A stretch of 64,000 bases of DNA, taken from positions 186,001 to 250,000 of the forward strand of contig NZ_CCDM010000005.1 in NCBI RefSeq assembly GCF_000750635.1, in the 5' to 3' direction. Position numbers and translations under genes: made by a program. Shown here in pieces: positions 44,526 through 52,914 of this stretch (the first letter of the stretch is position 1; every line of letters starts with the position of its first letter). The notes beneath the pieces were generated by a model. It did not search any database. It was not told where the DNA came from and worked only from the letters and a program-made list of their open reading frames with translations. Source of the stretch: Oceanobacillus jeddahensis (lineage in GTDB: Bacteria; Bacillota; Bacilli; Bacillales; Amphibacillaceae).

Positions 44526-44726
44526 ATGAAAAATAATGTAAAAATAACGCGTATAAAAACATCGATGACCCAACAGCAGCTGGCAAAAAAAGTCGGTGTA
44601 ACCAGACAGACAATTGGATTAATAGAAAAAGGGGAATATAATCCCACACTTCAGCTCTGCGTTGCGATAGCAAAAGAGCTCGAAAAAACATTAGATGAAT
44701 TATTTTGGGAGGTAGAAGATAAATGA
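44526..44726 (+). CDS. XRE-family transcriptional regulator (YozG/YvzC-like)
   Basis: A 66-residue single-domain HTH_3 protein: VKITRIKTSMTQQQLAKKVG, VTRQTIGLIEKGEYNPTLQL (recognition helix) and IAKELEKTLDELFW. This compact type usually controls an adjacent membrane-protein gene. Start at ATG 44526. Four-base overlap with the next gene gives coupling. Confidence 0.88.
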   Translation: MKNNVKITRIKTSMTQQQLAKKVGVTRQTIGLIEKGEYNPTLQLCVAIAKELEKTLDELFWEVEDK

Positions 44727-45175
44727 AATCATGGATATCTTTTTTGATGCCGGAAGATGAATATAAGGAAAAGAAGATGCTATACTTTTTAGCTGAAGGA
44801 GCAGTCGTACTTGTGCTCTTTCTTGGCATGATACTGATCATTAATCATTTTATTGCCCTAGACACGGAATTTATGCTATTTGCAGGTATAGCAGTATTTC
44901 TATTGTATACGTTAGCAAGGTATATAATGTCTGGGATGGAATATGCTGAGATTGCGACGAAGAAACAATATAAAAGAGAGATAAAAGCCCTCATATCCAA
45001 TTCAGCTTCATTTGCTATGATTTATGCGTTACTTTATCTGATCTATACAATAATATCCAACAATGCAAGCTGGTATGAATTTCTAGTAATGGGAATAAAT
45101 GTTGGCGTAATTTCCTTTTTATTTAACCTTATTTCATTAAAACGTTCGTATAAAAAGAATAAAGAATTATTGTGA
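44723..45175 (+). CDS. Membrane protein in an XRE-linked operon
   Basis: A 150-residue protein with four hydrophobic segments (about residues 20-42, 50-70, 92-112, 118-138), a charged start (PEDEYKEKK) and a basic tail. Gene pairs of a small XRE regulator and such DUF3169/DUF6773-like membrane proteins are common in Firmicutes; the function is unknown. It overlaps the regulator gene by four bases. Confidence 0.65.
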   Translation: MKSWISFLMPEDEYKEKKMLYFLAEGAVVLVLFLGMILIINHFIALDTEFMLFAGIAVFLLYTLARYIMSGMEYAEIATKKQYKREIKALISNSASFAMIYALLYLIYTIISNNASWYEFLVMGINVGVISFLFNLISLKRSYKKNKELL

Positions 45176-45254
45176 AGGTTATTACAATAATATGTAGAAT
45201 CATATATTATTAGTGTATATGTGTATGCTGCAGAAGTTATCGGAGGAGATAGTA

Positions 45255-45449
45255 GTGGTTCAAATTTTTGGCAGAAAATGTAGCGTGGAAAATATAGTAT
45301 TCCCTGCACTATTATTTTTCGGAATTGTTATTATGGGTTTAAATGTTTTCTATTCTTTAAACTTTGATGCGAGTATATGGAATTGGAACATGGGTGTTGG
45401 TGTTACGCTGTTTGTTTATGCCTGGTATCAGATGTTTGATAAAAAGTAA
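45255..45449 (+). CDS. Small membrane protein, third gene of the XRE operon
   Basis: About 64 residues with two membrane segments (IVFPALLFFGIVIMGLNVFY and GVGVTLFVYAWYQMF). The GTG at 45255 follows GGAGGAG with good spacing; the longer frame from 45213 lacks a site. It ends before a terminator. No family recognised. Confidence 0.55.
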   Translation: MVQIFGRKCSVENIVFPALLFFGIVIMGLNVFYSLNFDASIWNWNMGVGVTLFVYAWYQMFDKK

Positions 45450-45469
45450 TTACATCCATTCGCGGTATG

Positions 45470-45520
45470 AAAAGCTATTTTGGGGCTCATCTCGATCAGC
45501 TCATCAAATAGCTTTTTATT
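45470..45520 (+). terminator. Terminator of the XRE operon
   Basis: AAAAGCTATTT pairs with AAATAGCTTTT, followed by TATTTT. Confidence 0.75.
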
Positions 45521-45691
45521 TTGGAATTGAAATCCTATACGGAGATTTATTGCTTTGCAGTTTCCTGAAGTAACTCCAAGGGAATATACTGAAGAAATAT
45601 AAAAGCGGATAGTGCGTCTTGAATATGGAATTCTATATGTATTTGATAGGCAAAGCATCCATTAATCTTTATATAGAAGGAGACGGTATAT

Positions 45692-46206
45692 ATGAATGCT
45701 GTTATTAAGTCCCCATTCATCCCCCTATTATTTAAACAGAAAATCGTTGTAGAAAATAAAAAAGCGGGTTATTTAACAACCACAAAGTTACTGCTGCATT
45801 TAAAAAGTCGCAAATCATATAAAGTAAAATATATGCATCAGCTAATCAAACTTCTTGAAAATAAAAAGCAGCATGGGAAAGGAATTGGGATCTCATTATT
45901 TCCAATAAGGGAAGAGAAAATAAAATTGGAAAGCTAGTGATGACCGGAGATGTCAAAGATACATTAACGAAAGGGTATACAGAATATCGTCTGGAGTATG
46001 GGGAAGATACTTTTATTATAAAAAAGCCATTTATGAGCGAAAAAAATTATTGTGAATTAAAAAAAGTTACCGGGGAGCATATTGCAACGCATAAAAAACA
46101 GGTTTTCTTTACATTCAAAAGAGAAATTGAATTATCTGATGCTTGTACGGATTTAGACAATGGAATTTTTCTTTTAACTTTATCACTTATTATTTTTATT
46201 TCTTAA
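45692..46206 (+). pseudogene. Frameshifted gene of about 170 codons (tubby/LURP-like outline)
   Basis: Two frames look like one gene split by a missing base. The first frame starts at ATG 45692 after AGAAGGAGA and reads to LIKLLENKK; it then continues as unlikely sequence to a stop at 45937. The second frame read from the same place gives AAWERNWDLIISNKGRENKIGKLV and goes on to 46206. The switch lies at the A5 tract 45863-45867, where one further A would join them. The joined product begins with basic, aliphatic strands, then GYTEYRLEYGEDTFIIKKP and a C-terminal hydrophobic LLTLSLIIFIS, somewhat like small LURP-one/tubby phospholipid-scramblase relatives. A sequencing error or a true null mutation are both possible. 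Confidence 0.6.
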
Positions 46207-46299
46207 TTTCTTACATATTGTTCGAAAATAAAGGATAAATTTTGTTTTCAGTGGTTAGAAATAATTAGATAGTCAAAAAAATAAAAGCAGGTGACAATC

Positions 46300-46821
46300 G
46301 TGAATATTGAAATAAGAACTGGAAATCGTAATGATTTCAAAGGGATTATGCAAATTATCAATCATGCTAAAAATAAACTGATGGAATCCGGCTCTCCACA
46401 ATGGTCTGATGAAGATTCTCCAAAAGAGGAAGAGATAAAGGGAGAATTAGAAAAAGGAAATAATTATCTTTTTACAATAAATAAGGAAATTATTGGTACA
46501 GCAATCATGACGGACGAAGAAGAGAAGGCATATGCTAAGATTTCTTATGGCGATTGGGATACATCGCAAGGAAACTATGTTACGATTCATAAATTCGCTA
46601 TTCATCCAGATACAGATGGAAAAGGCTACGGAAAAATTTTTCTGCATCTGCTGCTCTTGGTATGCCAAGAAAAAGGAATATCTGAAATCCGGATTGATAC
46701 GCATCCAAAAAACCGCGCAATGCAAAAGGTTATTTCGTCTGCTGGATTTTCATTTAAGGGTATTGTTCATCTCCCTTTTGAAAATGGGGAACGATATGCT
46801 TATCAATTATTTTTAAAGTAA
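46300..46821 (+). CDS. GNAT-family acetyltransferase
   Basis: About 173 residues. Marks are IEIRTGNRNDFKGIMQIIN, HKFAIHPDTDGKGYGKIFLH (acetyl-CoA loop) and EIRIDTHPKNRAMQKVISSAGF. It belongs to a common Firmicute group of unknown substrate. The start is GTG 46300 after AGGTG; the in-frame GTG at 46291 is part of that site. It stands alone. Confidence 0.82.
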   Translation: MNIEIRTGNRNDFKGIMQIINHAKNKLMESGSPQWSDEDSPKEEEIKGELEKGNNYLFTINKEIIGTAIMTDEEEKAYAKISYGDWDTSQGNYVTIHKFAIHPDTDGKGYGKIFLHLLLLVCQEKGISEIRIDTHPKNRAMQKVISSAGFSFKGIVHLPFENGERYAYQLFLK

Positions 46822-46900
46822 GATAGAGCTTGAAACGCAGTTGAAGGGATAAACCGAATTTGCTATATTGAGTTTAATTGAATAAAAAGGAGACAAACTA

Positions 46901-47308
46901 GTGAAAGAAAAAGAGACAAAAAAACAATCTGAATTTAGAACCGATTTTAAATATGCTATCGTAGCAGGATGGCTTATTATCCCGGCAATTATGATTATTT
47001 TTAACATAGCCGCTGTAACGTATGTTGTCATAGCTGTTAACCCCTTTTACTTAGATGCTTACAATTTATTTATATACATAATCAACTTCATTCTGGTTTT
47101 CTTTTACCTGTTTATCATCTATTTATGGCTCAAAAGGAAACAAATATTGCCAAAGTTTATGATAGCAGCTTACATTATTAATATTTTTTCGTATTTACCT
47201 CTCTTAATTTATGAAGGGAGGCTGAATTGGATTTCCATTCTGTTCAGTATGATTTGGATTGGGTATTTTATCAGGTCTAAACGCGTTAAGGCGACATTCC
47301 AAAAATGA
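46901..47308 (+). CDS. DUF2569-like membrane protein
   Basis: A 135-residue protein with four membrane segments and a charged N-terminus (KEKETKKQ). FYLFIIYLWLKRKQILPKFMIAAYI recalls the DUF2569 (YdgK) family. The start is GTG after AAAAGGAG. The function is unknown. Confidence 0.62.
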   Translation: MKEKETKKQSEFRTDFKYAIVAGWLIIPAIMIIFNIAAVTYVVIAVNPFYLDAYNLFIYIINFILVFFYLFIIYLWLKRKQILPKFMIAAYIINIFSYLPLLIYEGRLNWISILFSMIWIGYFIRSKRVKATFQK

Positions 47309-47447
47309 GGACATTTGAAATGAAGAAGAGAATACTTACTTATATATTTTTGAAATTTAGGTTGAAATACATTCCGTTACGGATGTAGGTGTAAATAACT
47401 TATTCATTTTTACAGGAAAAGAATCGGACCAGAGGAAGGAGAGAATA

Positions 47448-48368
47448 ATGACCTTACAACAATTAAGATATGTGATTGAAGTGGCAAGAAGCCGTTCGAT
47501 ATCCAAGGCGGCCCAAACCCTATTTATCAGCCAGCCGAGTTTGTCCAATGCTTTAAAGGAGCTGGAAAAAGAAATTGGCGTTAAAATATTTTCACGTACA
47601 AATAAGGGGATTCATGTGACCAAAGAGGGTTCTGAGTTTTTAGGTTATGCCAGACAGGTGTTGGAGCAGGCCGAGCTTTTGGAAAATCGCTATTCCAATA
47701 ATGCAACACCACAGCATCATTTCGCTGTATCTGCACAACATTATGCTTTTGCGGTCAGTGCATTTGTACGCTTGTTAAAAGATTATGACCGGGATGAATA
47801 TGATTTTACATTTCGGGAAACAAGAACCTATGAAATTATTGAAGATGTTAAAAATTTAAACAGTGAGATCGGGATTATGTATATCAATGATTTCAATGAA
47901 CAAATTATTCGTAAGTTTTTAAGAGAAGGAAATTTAGCCTTTCACCATTTATTTGAAGCTACACCACATGTGTTTATCAGCGGAGATAATCCATTGGCGA
48001 AGAAAGATTATGTGACGCTGGAGGATTTAGAGCCTTATCCGTATCTGCTTTATGAACAAGGCGATTATAATTCATTTTATTTTTCCGAAGAGATTCTTAG
48101 TACGCTGACCCGCCCGAAAAATATTCATGTCCGGGACCGGGCGACGATGTTTAATCTGCTGATTGGTCTAAATGGTTACACGATATCGACAGGAGTGATC
48201 AGTCAAAGGCTGAATGGAGATAATATTATAGCGGTGCCGTTGAAAGTTGATGAAATCATTCATGTAGGCTATATTGTTCATAAAGATATGGAGCTTAGCC
48301 CGATGGCACAAACGTATATTTCCTATTTGCAGACAAGCATTGACGAGGAGCAGCAGAATTTGCCGTGA
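47448..48368 (+). CDS. LysR-family transcriptional regulator
   Basis: A 306-residue regulator. Its winged-helix start MTLQQLRYVIEVARSRSISKAAQTLFISQPSLSNAL is classical, followed by a linker helix and a periplasmic-binding-like effector domain (about 90-300). Upstream ACATTCCGTTACGGATGT is an imperfect palindrome. Downstream, beyond a small RNA/toxin locus, lies a methionine-synthase-like gene in the same direction. A shared 17-base motif after this gene and before the methyltransferase gene suggests that it controls the latter, as CysL/MetR-type regulators do. The effector is unknown. Confidence 0.86.
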   Translation: MTLQQLRYVIEVARSRSISKAAQTLFISQPSLSNALKELEKEIGVKIFSRTNKGIHVTKEGSEFLGYARQVLEQAELLENRYSNNATPQHHFAVSAQHYAFAVSAFVRLLKDYDRDEYDFTFRETRTYEIIEDVKNLNSEIGIMYINDFNEQIIRKFLREGNLAFHHLFEATPHVFISGDNPLAKKDYVTLEDLEPYPYLLYEQGDYNSFYFSEEILSTLTRPKNIHVRDRATMFNLLIGLNGYTISTGVISQRLNGDNIIAVPLKVDEIIHVGYIVHKDMELSPMAQTYISYLQTSIDEEQQNLP

Positions 48369-48387
48369 TTTTGCCATAGGGTAAAGT

Positions 48388-48404
48388 TATAGCAAACGAT
48401 GGAT
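48388..48404. promoter_or_regulatory. Repeated motif, copy 1 (LysR-site candidate)
   Basis: TATAGCAAACGATGGAT, inside a stretch of about 29 bases that matches 48873-48901 at about 24 positions. Confidence 0.4.
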
Positions 48405-48489
48405 AAGTCTGTTTCCGTTTGGAGATTCAGTGTTCACGAGTTATTTGAAAGAACTTTTAAAAATCAAAAAGATAGGGTATAATAAGGAT

Positions 48490-48626
48490 AGAAGTAAATA
48501 TAATAGAAGTACCGTCCGTGCTGTCACACGAACGGTAAGTCAATAGCAAGGCTCCCTTTTAAGGGGTCAGCAGTATAGCGAAAATAATCCACTTAAGTTG
48601 CTAAACTCAAGGGTGGATTATTTTTT
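48490..48626 (+). ncRNA. Putative antitoxin RNA opposite the holin-like toxin gene
   Basis: Downstream of a TATAAT box (48478-48483) the plus strand can fold ACCGT-C-CGTG...CACG-A-ACGGT and CTCCC-TTTTAA-GGGG hairpins and then reaches the terminator at 48581-48626. This convergent RNA would overlap the 3' end of the toxin message, the layout of TxpA/RatA-type systems. The -35 element is weak. Confidence 0.42.
48581..48626. terminator. Shared terminator of the toxin mRNA and antisense RNA
   Basis: AAAATAATCCAC pairs with GTGGATTATTTT and is bounded by T runs on both strands. It overlaps the toxin stop codon. Confidence 0.8.
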
Positions 48627-48701
48627 GTGATTAAATGACAGCACTGCAATAATTAAGGAAGCAAAAGCTATTGCTAGCATTAAGCTTTCAAAAACTGTAA
48701 T
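48618..48701 (-). CDS. Putative holin-like type I toxin (27 residues, AUU start)
   Basis: The minus strand encodes TVFESLMLAIAFASLIIAVLSFNHKK after a first codon ATT: a short N-terminal turn, one membrane helix and a basic end. This is the pattern of the putative holin-like toxin family (MTVYEALMLMI... type) of Firmicutes. A strong AAAGGGGGTGG lies six bases before the ATT and no ATG, GTG or TTG is available in frame at the right place, so AUU initiation is the simplest reading. A terminator overlaps the stop codon and a convergent RNA candidate is present. The membrane is the expected site of action. Confidence 0.66.
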   Translation of the reverse strand: MTVFESLMLAIAFASLIIAVLSFNHKK

Positions 48702-48884
48702 ACAGCACCACCCCCTTTCGATAGGGAATGAGCCGACCACCCTCGAAGAAACCGTATACTATTGGTCTATTATTATAACATAGAATTAATTCAAAAGGTG
48801 ATGTTTGTAGAATGTAAGTTCGTATTGGCTGCTGTCAAACTGCTATGGAGTACTTCTTATGAATATATTGATATAGGTTAAAAC

Positions 48885-48901
48885 TATAACAAACGATAGA
48901 T
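48885..48901. promoter_or_regulatory. Repeated motif, copy 2, upstream of the methyltransferase gene
   Basis: TATAACAAACGATAGAT, nearly identical to copy 1 and 74 bases before the methyltransferase start codon, a fitting place for a LysR activator site. Confidence 0.45.
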
Positions 48902-48974
48902 TTTAGGTGTTATCTGATAGTAAGCTTTCTGTGATAAACTAATCTCAATCAATGAAACGAGGGAGAGATTCGTA

Positions 48975-50111
48975 ATGACAGTAGTTAGCAAAGAAGGCAT
49001 ACGTGCAGAAACACCATTTCGGTTTGATAATGTAGGAAGCTTCCTGCGACCGGAGAAATTAAAGGAAGCCCGGGAAAATTTTGCGAAAGGCAACATTTCT
49101 CAGCAGGATTTAAAAGCAGTAGAAGATGAAACCATTAGAGATTTGATTCAAAAACAAAAAGAAGTAGGCTTAAAAGCAATTACAGATGGGGAGTTTCGCC
49201 GTTCCTGGTGGCATCTTGACTTTATGTGGGGACTGCAGGGTGTAGAGAAGCAGGATATTGAAAAAGGTTATCAATTTCAAGGTGAAGAAACACGTGCAGA
49301 AACAGCCCGCTTAACCGGGAAAATCAGCGGAGAAAATCATCCATTTGTAGAGCATTTCCAATTTGTACAGCAGTTTGCTGATGAGGAAGTTGTGGCAAGA
49401 CAGACAATTCCAGCTCCTGCACAATTTTTAGCAGAGCTCCAACGTCCGGAAAATGTGGAAATAACGAATAAGCTTTATCCAAACCAGGATGATTTAGTAG
49501 AAGATATTGCAGCCGCATATCGTACGGTGATTCAAGATTTATATGATGCTGGATGCAGAAACTTGCAAGTAGATGACTGCACATGGGGAATGCTTGTTGA
49601 TGAAAACTATTGGGCAAGCCGTCATGATGGGACGAATGTAGAAGATATCGGTACACTTTATGTGAATTTAAACAATAAAGCGATTGAAAATCATCCAGAG
49701 GATCTGATAATTACCACGCATGTTTGCCGCGGAAATTATCATTCTACGTGGGCTTCGTCTGGTGCTTATGATACCATTGCTAAAATTTTATTTGCACAGG
49801 AAAAAGTAAAGGCATATTATCTGGAATTTGATACAGAACGTGCCGGCGGTTTTGAATCACTTGTTAACGTTAGTGATAATAAGCTTGTTGTATTGGGATT
49901 ATTCTCTTCTAAGCTTCCAGAGCTTGAGGATAAAGGGCAAATTAAAGAACGTATTAAAGAAGCTTCGAAATATGTGCCGATTGAACGTTTATGTGTCAGT
50001 CCGCAATGCGGTTTCGCTTCAACAGAAGAAGGAAATATTCTAACGGAAGAGCAGCAATGGGATAAATTACGTCTGGTAAGAGAAGTTGCTGAGGAAGTTT
50101 GGGGGAAATGA
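48975..50111 (+). CDS. MetE C-terminal-domain methyltransferase (YxjG/YxjH-like)
   Basis: A 378-residue cobalamin-independent methionine-synthase-like protein consisting only of the C-terminal catalytic barrel. Zinc ligands are visible as His/Cys in THVCRGNYHSTW, Glu in YYLEFDTERAGGF and Cys in CVSPQCGFAS. B. subtilis YxjG and YxjH have this short form and transfer methyl groups to homocysteine from donors such as S-methyl compounds. Those are S-box regulated; here no S-box is seen, and a LysR gene upstream may replace it. Start at ATG after GAGGGAG. Confidence 0.88.
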   Translation: MTVVSKEGIRAETPFRFDNVGSFLRPEKLKEARENFAKGNISQQDLKAVEDETIRDLIQKQKEVGLKAITDGEFRRSWWHLDFMWGLQGVEKQDIEKGYQFQGEETRAETARLTGKISGENHPFVEHFQFVQQFADEEVVARQTIPAPAQFLAELQRPENVEITNKLYPNQDDLVEDIAAAYRTVIQDLYDAGCRNLQVDDCTWGMLVDENYWASRHDGTNVEDIGTLYVNLNNKAIENHPEDLIITTHVCRGNYHSTWASSGAYDTIAKILFAQEKVKAYYLEFDTERAGGFESLVNVSDNKLVVLGLFSSKLPELEDKGQIKERIKEASKYVPIERLCVSPQCGFASTEEGNILTEEQQWDKLRLVREVAEEVWGK

Positions 50112-50259
50112 CATCTGATCCAGTTTCGATTTTAGACTGAACTGGCTATGAGTAGGTGTATGAAAAATTATGGTATTGATTTTTTCCAAGCTGATGAAGA
50201 CGGTACAGGAAAGGTCTTTACGATCATAATTACACAATTTTATAAAAACATCCAAACTG

Positions 50260-50303
50260 ATGCAGAAAAAGAAGCACTACTCTCAGCGCTTCTTTTTCTG
50301 CAT
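50260..50303. terminator. Bidirectional terminator
   Basis: A 16-base stem beginning ATGCAGAAAAAGAAGC with its complement, between convergent genes. Confidence 0.85.
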
Positions 50304-50349
50304 TTATTGATTTAATAAACTTGTATTTTTGCGACTGAAATGTACAATT

Positions 50350-50547
50350 CTAGAATCGTCTTTCTTCCTGGACATTATCATCCTTATCTAAGATTTCCAC
50401 CTTGCTCGGTGTATTCTCTTTCGCCATTTGCTCTGCAGCAGAAATAGCATCATCTTTAGCACCATAAACTTCTTCTGGTGCGACATCTTCCAATTTTACA
50501 AACCAGCTTGTTTCATCTGCGTTTGGTGCGACACTAAATGTTTTCAT
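50350..50547 (-). CDS. DUF2188 family protein
   Basis: A 65-residue soluble protein. TFSVAPNADETSWFVKLEDV, followed by DDAISAAEQMAKENTPSKVEI, is the DUF2188 pattern (WxVK...A...A...), a small beta-alpha-beta fold of unknown function. The ATG at 50547 has AAAGGAG eight to nine bases upstream. Single gene. Confidence 0.78.
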   Translation of the reverse strand: MKTFSVAPNADETSWFVKLEDVAPEEVYGAKDDAISAAEQMAKENTPSKVEILDKDDNVQEERRF

Positions 50548-50779
50548 CTTGCCCAACTCCTTTATAACCTTGTTATGGGAGATTTTCCCTTAGTTGAGGA
50601 AAGTGAAACATTGGATAAGATGAAATTTCATCATTCTTAGCTGTGAAGGATTTACATATTTCATTATTAATTCTACAATTTTATTGAAATATTGTTCTAA
50701 AAACACAGATGATAGACGTCTGCTCGAATTTACAGCTATTACATTTTCATCATTTTGAAATACGGCAACCAACATAAAG

Positions 50780-51076
50780 TCAAAAGAAAAGTTCCTCTGT
50801 ACTTGTCAGTTTTAATACGGCTGGGAAAAGACTAAGAACAAGAATACTTCCTAGAATCAACCAGCTGAAAATAAACCAGAAAGGTACATTAAAAAAGTTT
50901 AGAAGCGGGGCTGTCAATGGAATAAGCGTTAACAGGAAAAACTGTGTTCTCGATTTTTTAGTAGCATATTGTTTCTCCCCACAATGGGGGCAGGTATACG
51001 CAGTATCGATGGTAGTGGTCACTTTCATTGTCTGTTTCCACGTCCATCTATGTTGGCAGTACTGACATGTTGGCAT
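50780..51076 (-). CDS. Zinc-ribbon membrane protein, CXXC-20-CXXC type
   Basis: A 98-residue protein. The N-terminal zinc ribbon is CQYC...CPHC separated by about 23 residues with HRWTWKQT in between, followed by KQYATKKSR and two membrane helices (FFLLTLIPLTAPLLNFF and WFIFSWLILGSILVLSLF). This matches the TIGR04104-type family of Bacillaceae; the function is unknown. The ATG at 51076 follows GAGGAGTG; the longer frame is unsupported. Confidence 0.75.
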   Translation of the reverse strand: MPTCQYCQHRWTWKQTMKVTTTIDTAYTCPHCGEKQYATKKSRTQFFLLTLIPLTAPLLNFFNVPFWFIFSWLILGSILVLSLFPAVLKLTSTEELFF

Positions 51077-51426
51077 ACGGATCACTCCTCGTAAGCAGGT
51101 AGTTATATGATTATTGTAACATATGGAAAAATGAATGTTCATTTTCAACAATCAGGATAAAGAAAACCTGGCGTTCGTTAAAGGGGCTTTGAAAGTATGT
51201 TTTGCATTCTTAAAATCCATGATGCTCTTGAGTGCAAGAGTTTCGAGAACGCCTTCATTGGGACGGGTGCCGGAACATTATGTCCGTCGTACTTTATTCC
51301 TTGAATTCTTTCTTTTAAAGTGGAAAAAAGCTGGCTTCTTTTTCATTTTTCCTTTAATCTATAAGAAGCTATTTATTATTTCGAGAATCAAAATACAAAT
51401 TTAACTGCAAGAAGGGATACAGATAG
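51077..51426. other. Gene-free leader region before the MFS gene
   Basis: About 350 bases. A frame of 89 codons exists (51135-51404) but lacks a ribosome-binding site and a sensible composition. GCTTCTT...AAGAAGC and CTCTTGAGTGCAAGAG can form hairpins, so a regulatory leader is possible, but no terminator tract is clear. Confidence 0.45.
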
Positions 51427-52848
51427 ATGAATCAAATACATCGACCGACTGTTGTCGCACTTTTGCTGGCAGGGTCTTTTATTTCTATTTTAAATCAGAC
51501 ATTGATGATTACGGCGATACCGCCAATTATCAATGAAATGGGTGTGACACCGAATAGTGCACAGTGGCTGACAACAGTATTTATGCTGGTGAACGGGATT
51601 ATGATCCCTGTCAGTGCTTTTTTGATTGAACGTTTTACAACGAGACAGCTCTTTTTGACAGCAATGAGTGTATTTGCTGTGGGAACGTTGATTGGCGGGC
51701 TGGCACCGAATTTTGAATTTTTAATTATGGCGAGAGTCATTCAATCTATTGGTGCAGGTGTTATGCTGCCATTAATGACAACTGTATTCTTATTGATTTT
51801 TCCCATTAATAAAAGAGGATCCGTGATGGGATTAATTGGTCTGGTGATTTCCTTTGCACCGGCAATTGGACCTGTTATTTCAGGATGGGTGACAGAGCAT
51901 TATTCCTGGCGTGTGCTGTTTTATATTATTTTACCGATTGCTATTATTGATATTATTATTGCTTTCTTTGCCTTACGTAATGTAACAGAGGTGAAGAAGA
52001 CTAAGTTTGATGTCCTTTCTGTGATTCTGTCATCCTTTGGATTTGGCGGTATTCTTTATGGTGTGACCAATGCAGGAAACTTTGGCTGGGGAGCGCCGAT
52101 TACATTAGTAACTTTGGCTATTGGTATCCTTTCTCTGATTCTATTTATTTTGCGTCAGTTAAAACTGAAATATCCAATGCTTGAATTTAGAGTATTTAAG
52201 TATGCTATTTTCCCATTCAGTGTATTTATTGGTTCGATTACGTTTATGGGGCTGATTGGATCAGAAACCCTGATCCCGCTGTATATGCAAAATATGCGGG
52301 ACTTTTCTGCATTTGAAGCTGGGCTGTCGATGCTCCCGGGTGCTTTGATCACAGGTATTATGGGACCGATTATCGGCAGGATTTTTGACCGGGTCGGCGG
52401 GAAATGGATTGTGCTTCCGGGGCTAATTATTGTGACGTTAGCGACCGTTCCATTTATGTTTCTTCATGTCGAGACGACCTTTACGTTTGTAATTGTAATG
52501 TATGCTGTACGTATGTTTGGATTTGCACTAATTATGATGCCGATTCAGACAGCGGCATTAAACCAATTACCGAAAGAGCTTATTCCACATGGAGCAGCAT
52601 TAGACGGTACGATGCGTATGGTAGCAGCTTCTGTTGGTACGGCGATACTTGTCACGATTATGACATCTGTGGCTACGATGACAGAAGGCAGTGGATCGAT
52701 TGCACGTCCTGATATTTTCGGGGTGAATATAGCCTTTGGCGTGATTGCTGTGCTGTCTTTATGTACGTTAATCGCTTATTTCTTTATCAAATTTGATCCA
52801 TCTCCTGCAGAGCAGGCGAGGATGGAGAAGCAAAATAACGTATCCTGA
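51427..52848 (+). CDS. DHA2-family MFS multidrug efflux pump (LmrB/EmrB-like)
   Basis: A 473-residue, 14-segment transporter. DHA2 marks are the first helix LNQTLMITAIPPIINEMG, TTVFMLVNGIMIPVSAFL, FLIMARVIQSIGAGVMLPLM (motif around R) and the motif C GLVISFAPAIGPVISGWV in helix 5, typical for drug/proton antiport. It resembles B. subtilis LmrB (lincomycin, puromycin). Together with the ABC-F gene elsewhere in the window it may add to intrinsic lincosamide tolerance; this is an inference. Confidence 0.87.
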   Translation: MNQIHRPTVVALLLAGSFISILNQTLMITAIPPIINEMGVTPNSAQWLTTVFMLVNGIMIPVSAFLIERFTTRQLFLTAMSVFAVGTLIGGLAPNFEFLIMARVIQSIGAGVMLPLMTTVFLLIFPINKRGSVMGLIGLVISFAPAIGPVISGWVTEHYSWRVLFYIILPIAIIDIIIAFFALRNVTEVKKTKFDVLSVILSSFGFGGILYGVTNAGNFGWGAPITLVTLAIGILSLILFILRQLKLKYPMLEFRVFKYAIFPFSVFIGSITFMGLIGSETLIPLYMQNMRDFSAFEAGLSMLPGALITGIMGPIIGRIFDRVGGKWIVLPGLIIVTLATVPFMFLHVETTFTFVIVMYAVRMFGFALIMMPIQTAALNQLPKELIPHGAALDGTMRMVAASVGTAILVTIMTSVATMTEGSGSIARPDIFGVNIAFGVIAVLSLCTLIAYFFIKFDPSPAEQARMEKQNNVS

Positions 52849-52914
52849 CAAATAAGAATCCTCGTTTAATCTTTTAGGTGAAGCGGGGATTTTTAAATAA
52901 AAAGGAGGGATTAT

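Noticed and set aside
48700..48974. Possible S-box riboswitch before the MetE-like gene
   Set aside because: The conserved AGGNRAGGGA and CTTATCAAGA-type blocks are missing; a repeated LysR-like motif is present instead.
51135..51404. Open frame of 89 codons before the MFS gene
   Set aside because: No ribosome-binding site, odd composition rich in F, K and R without a fold pattern, and located in a probable leader.
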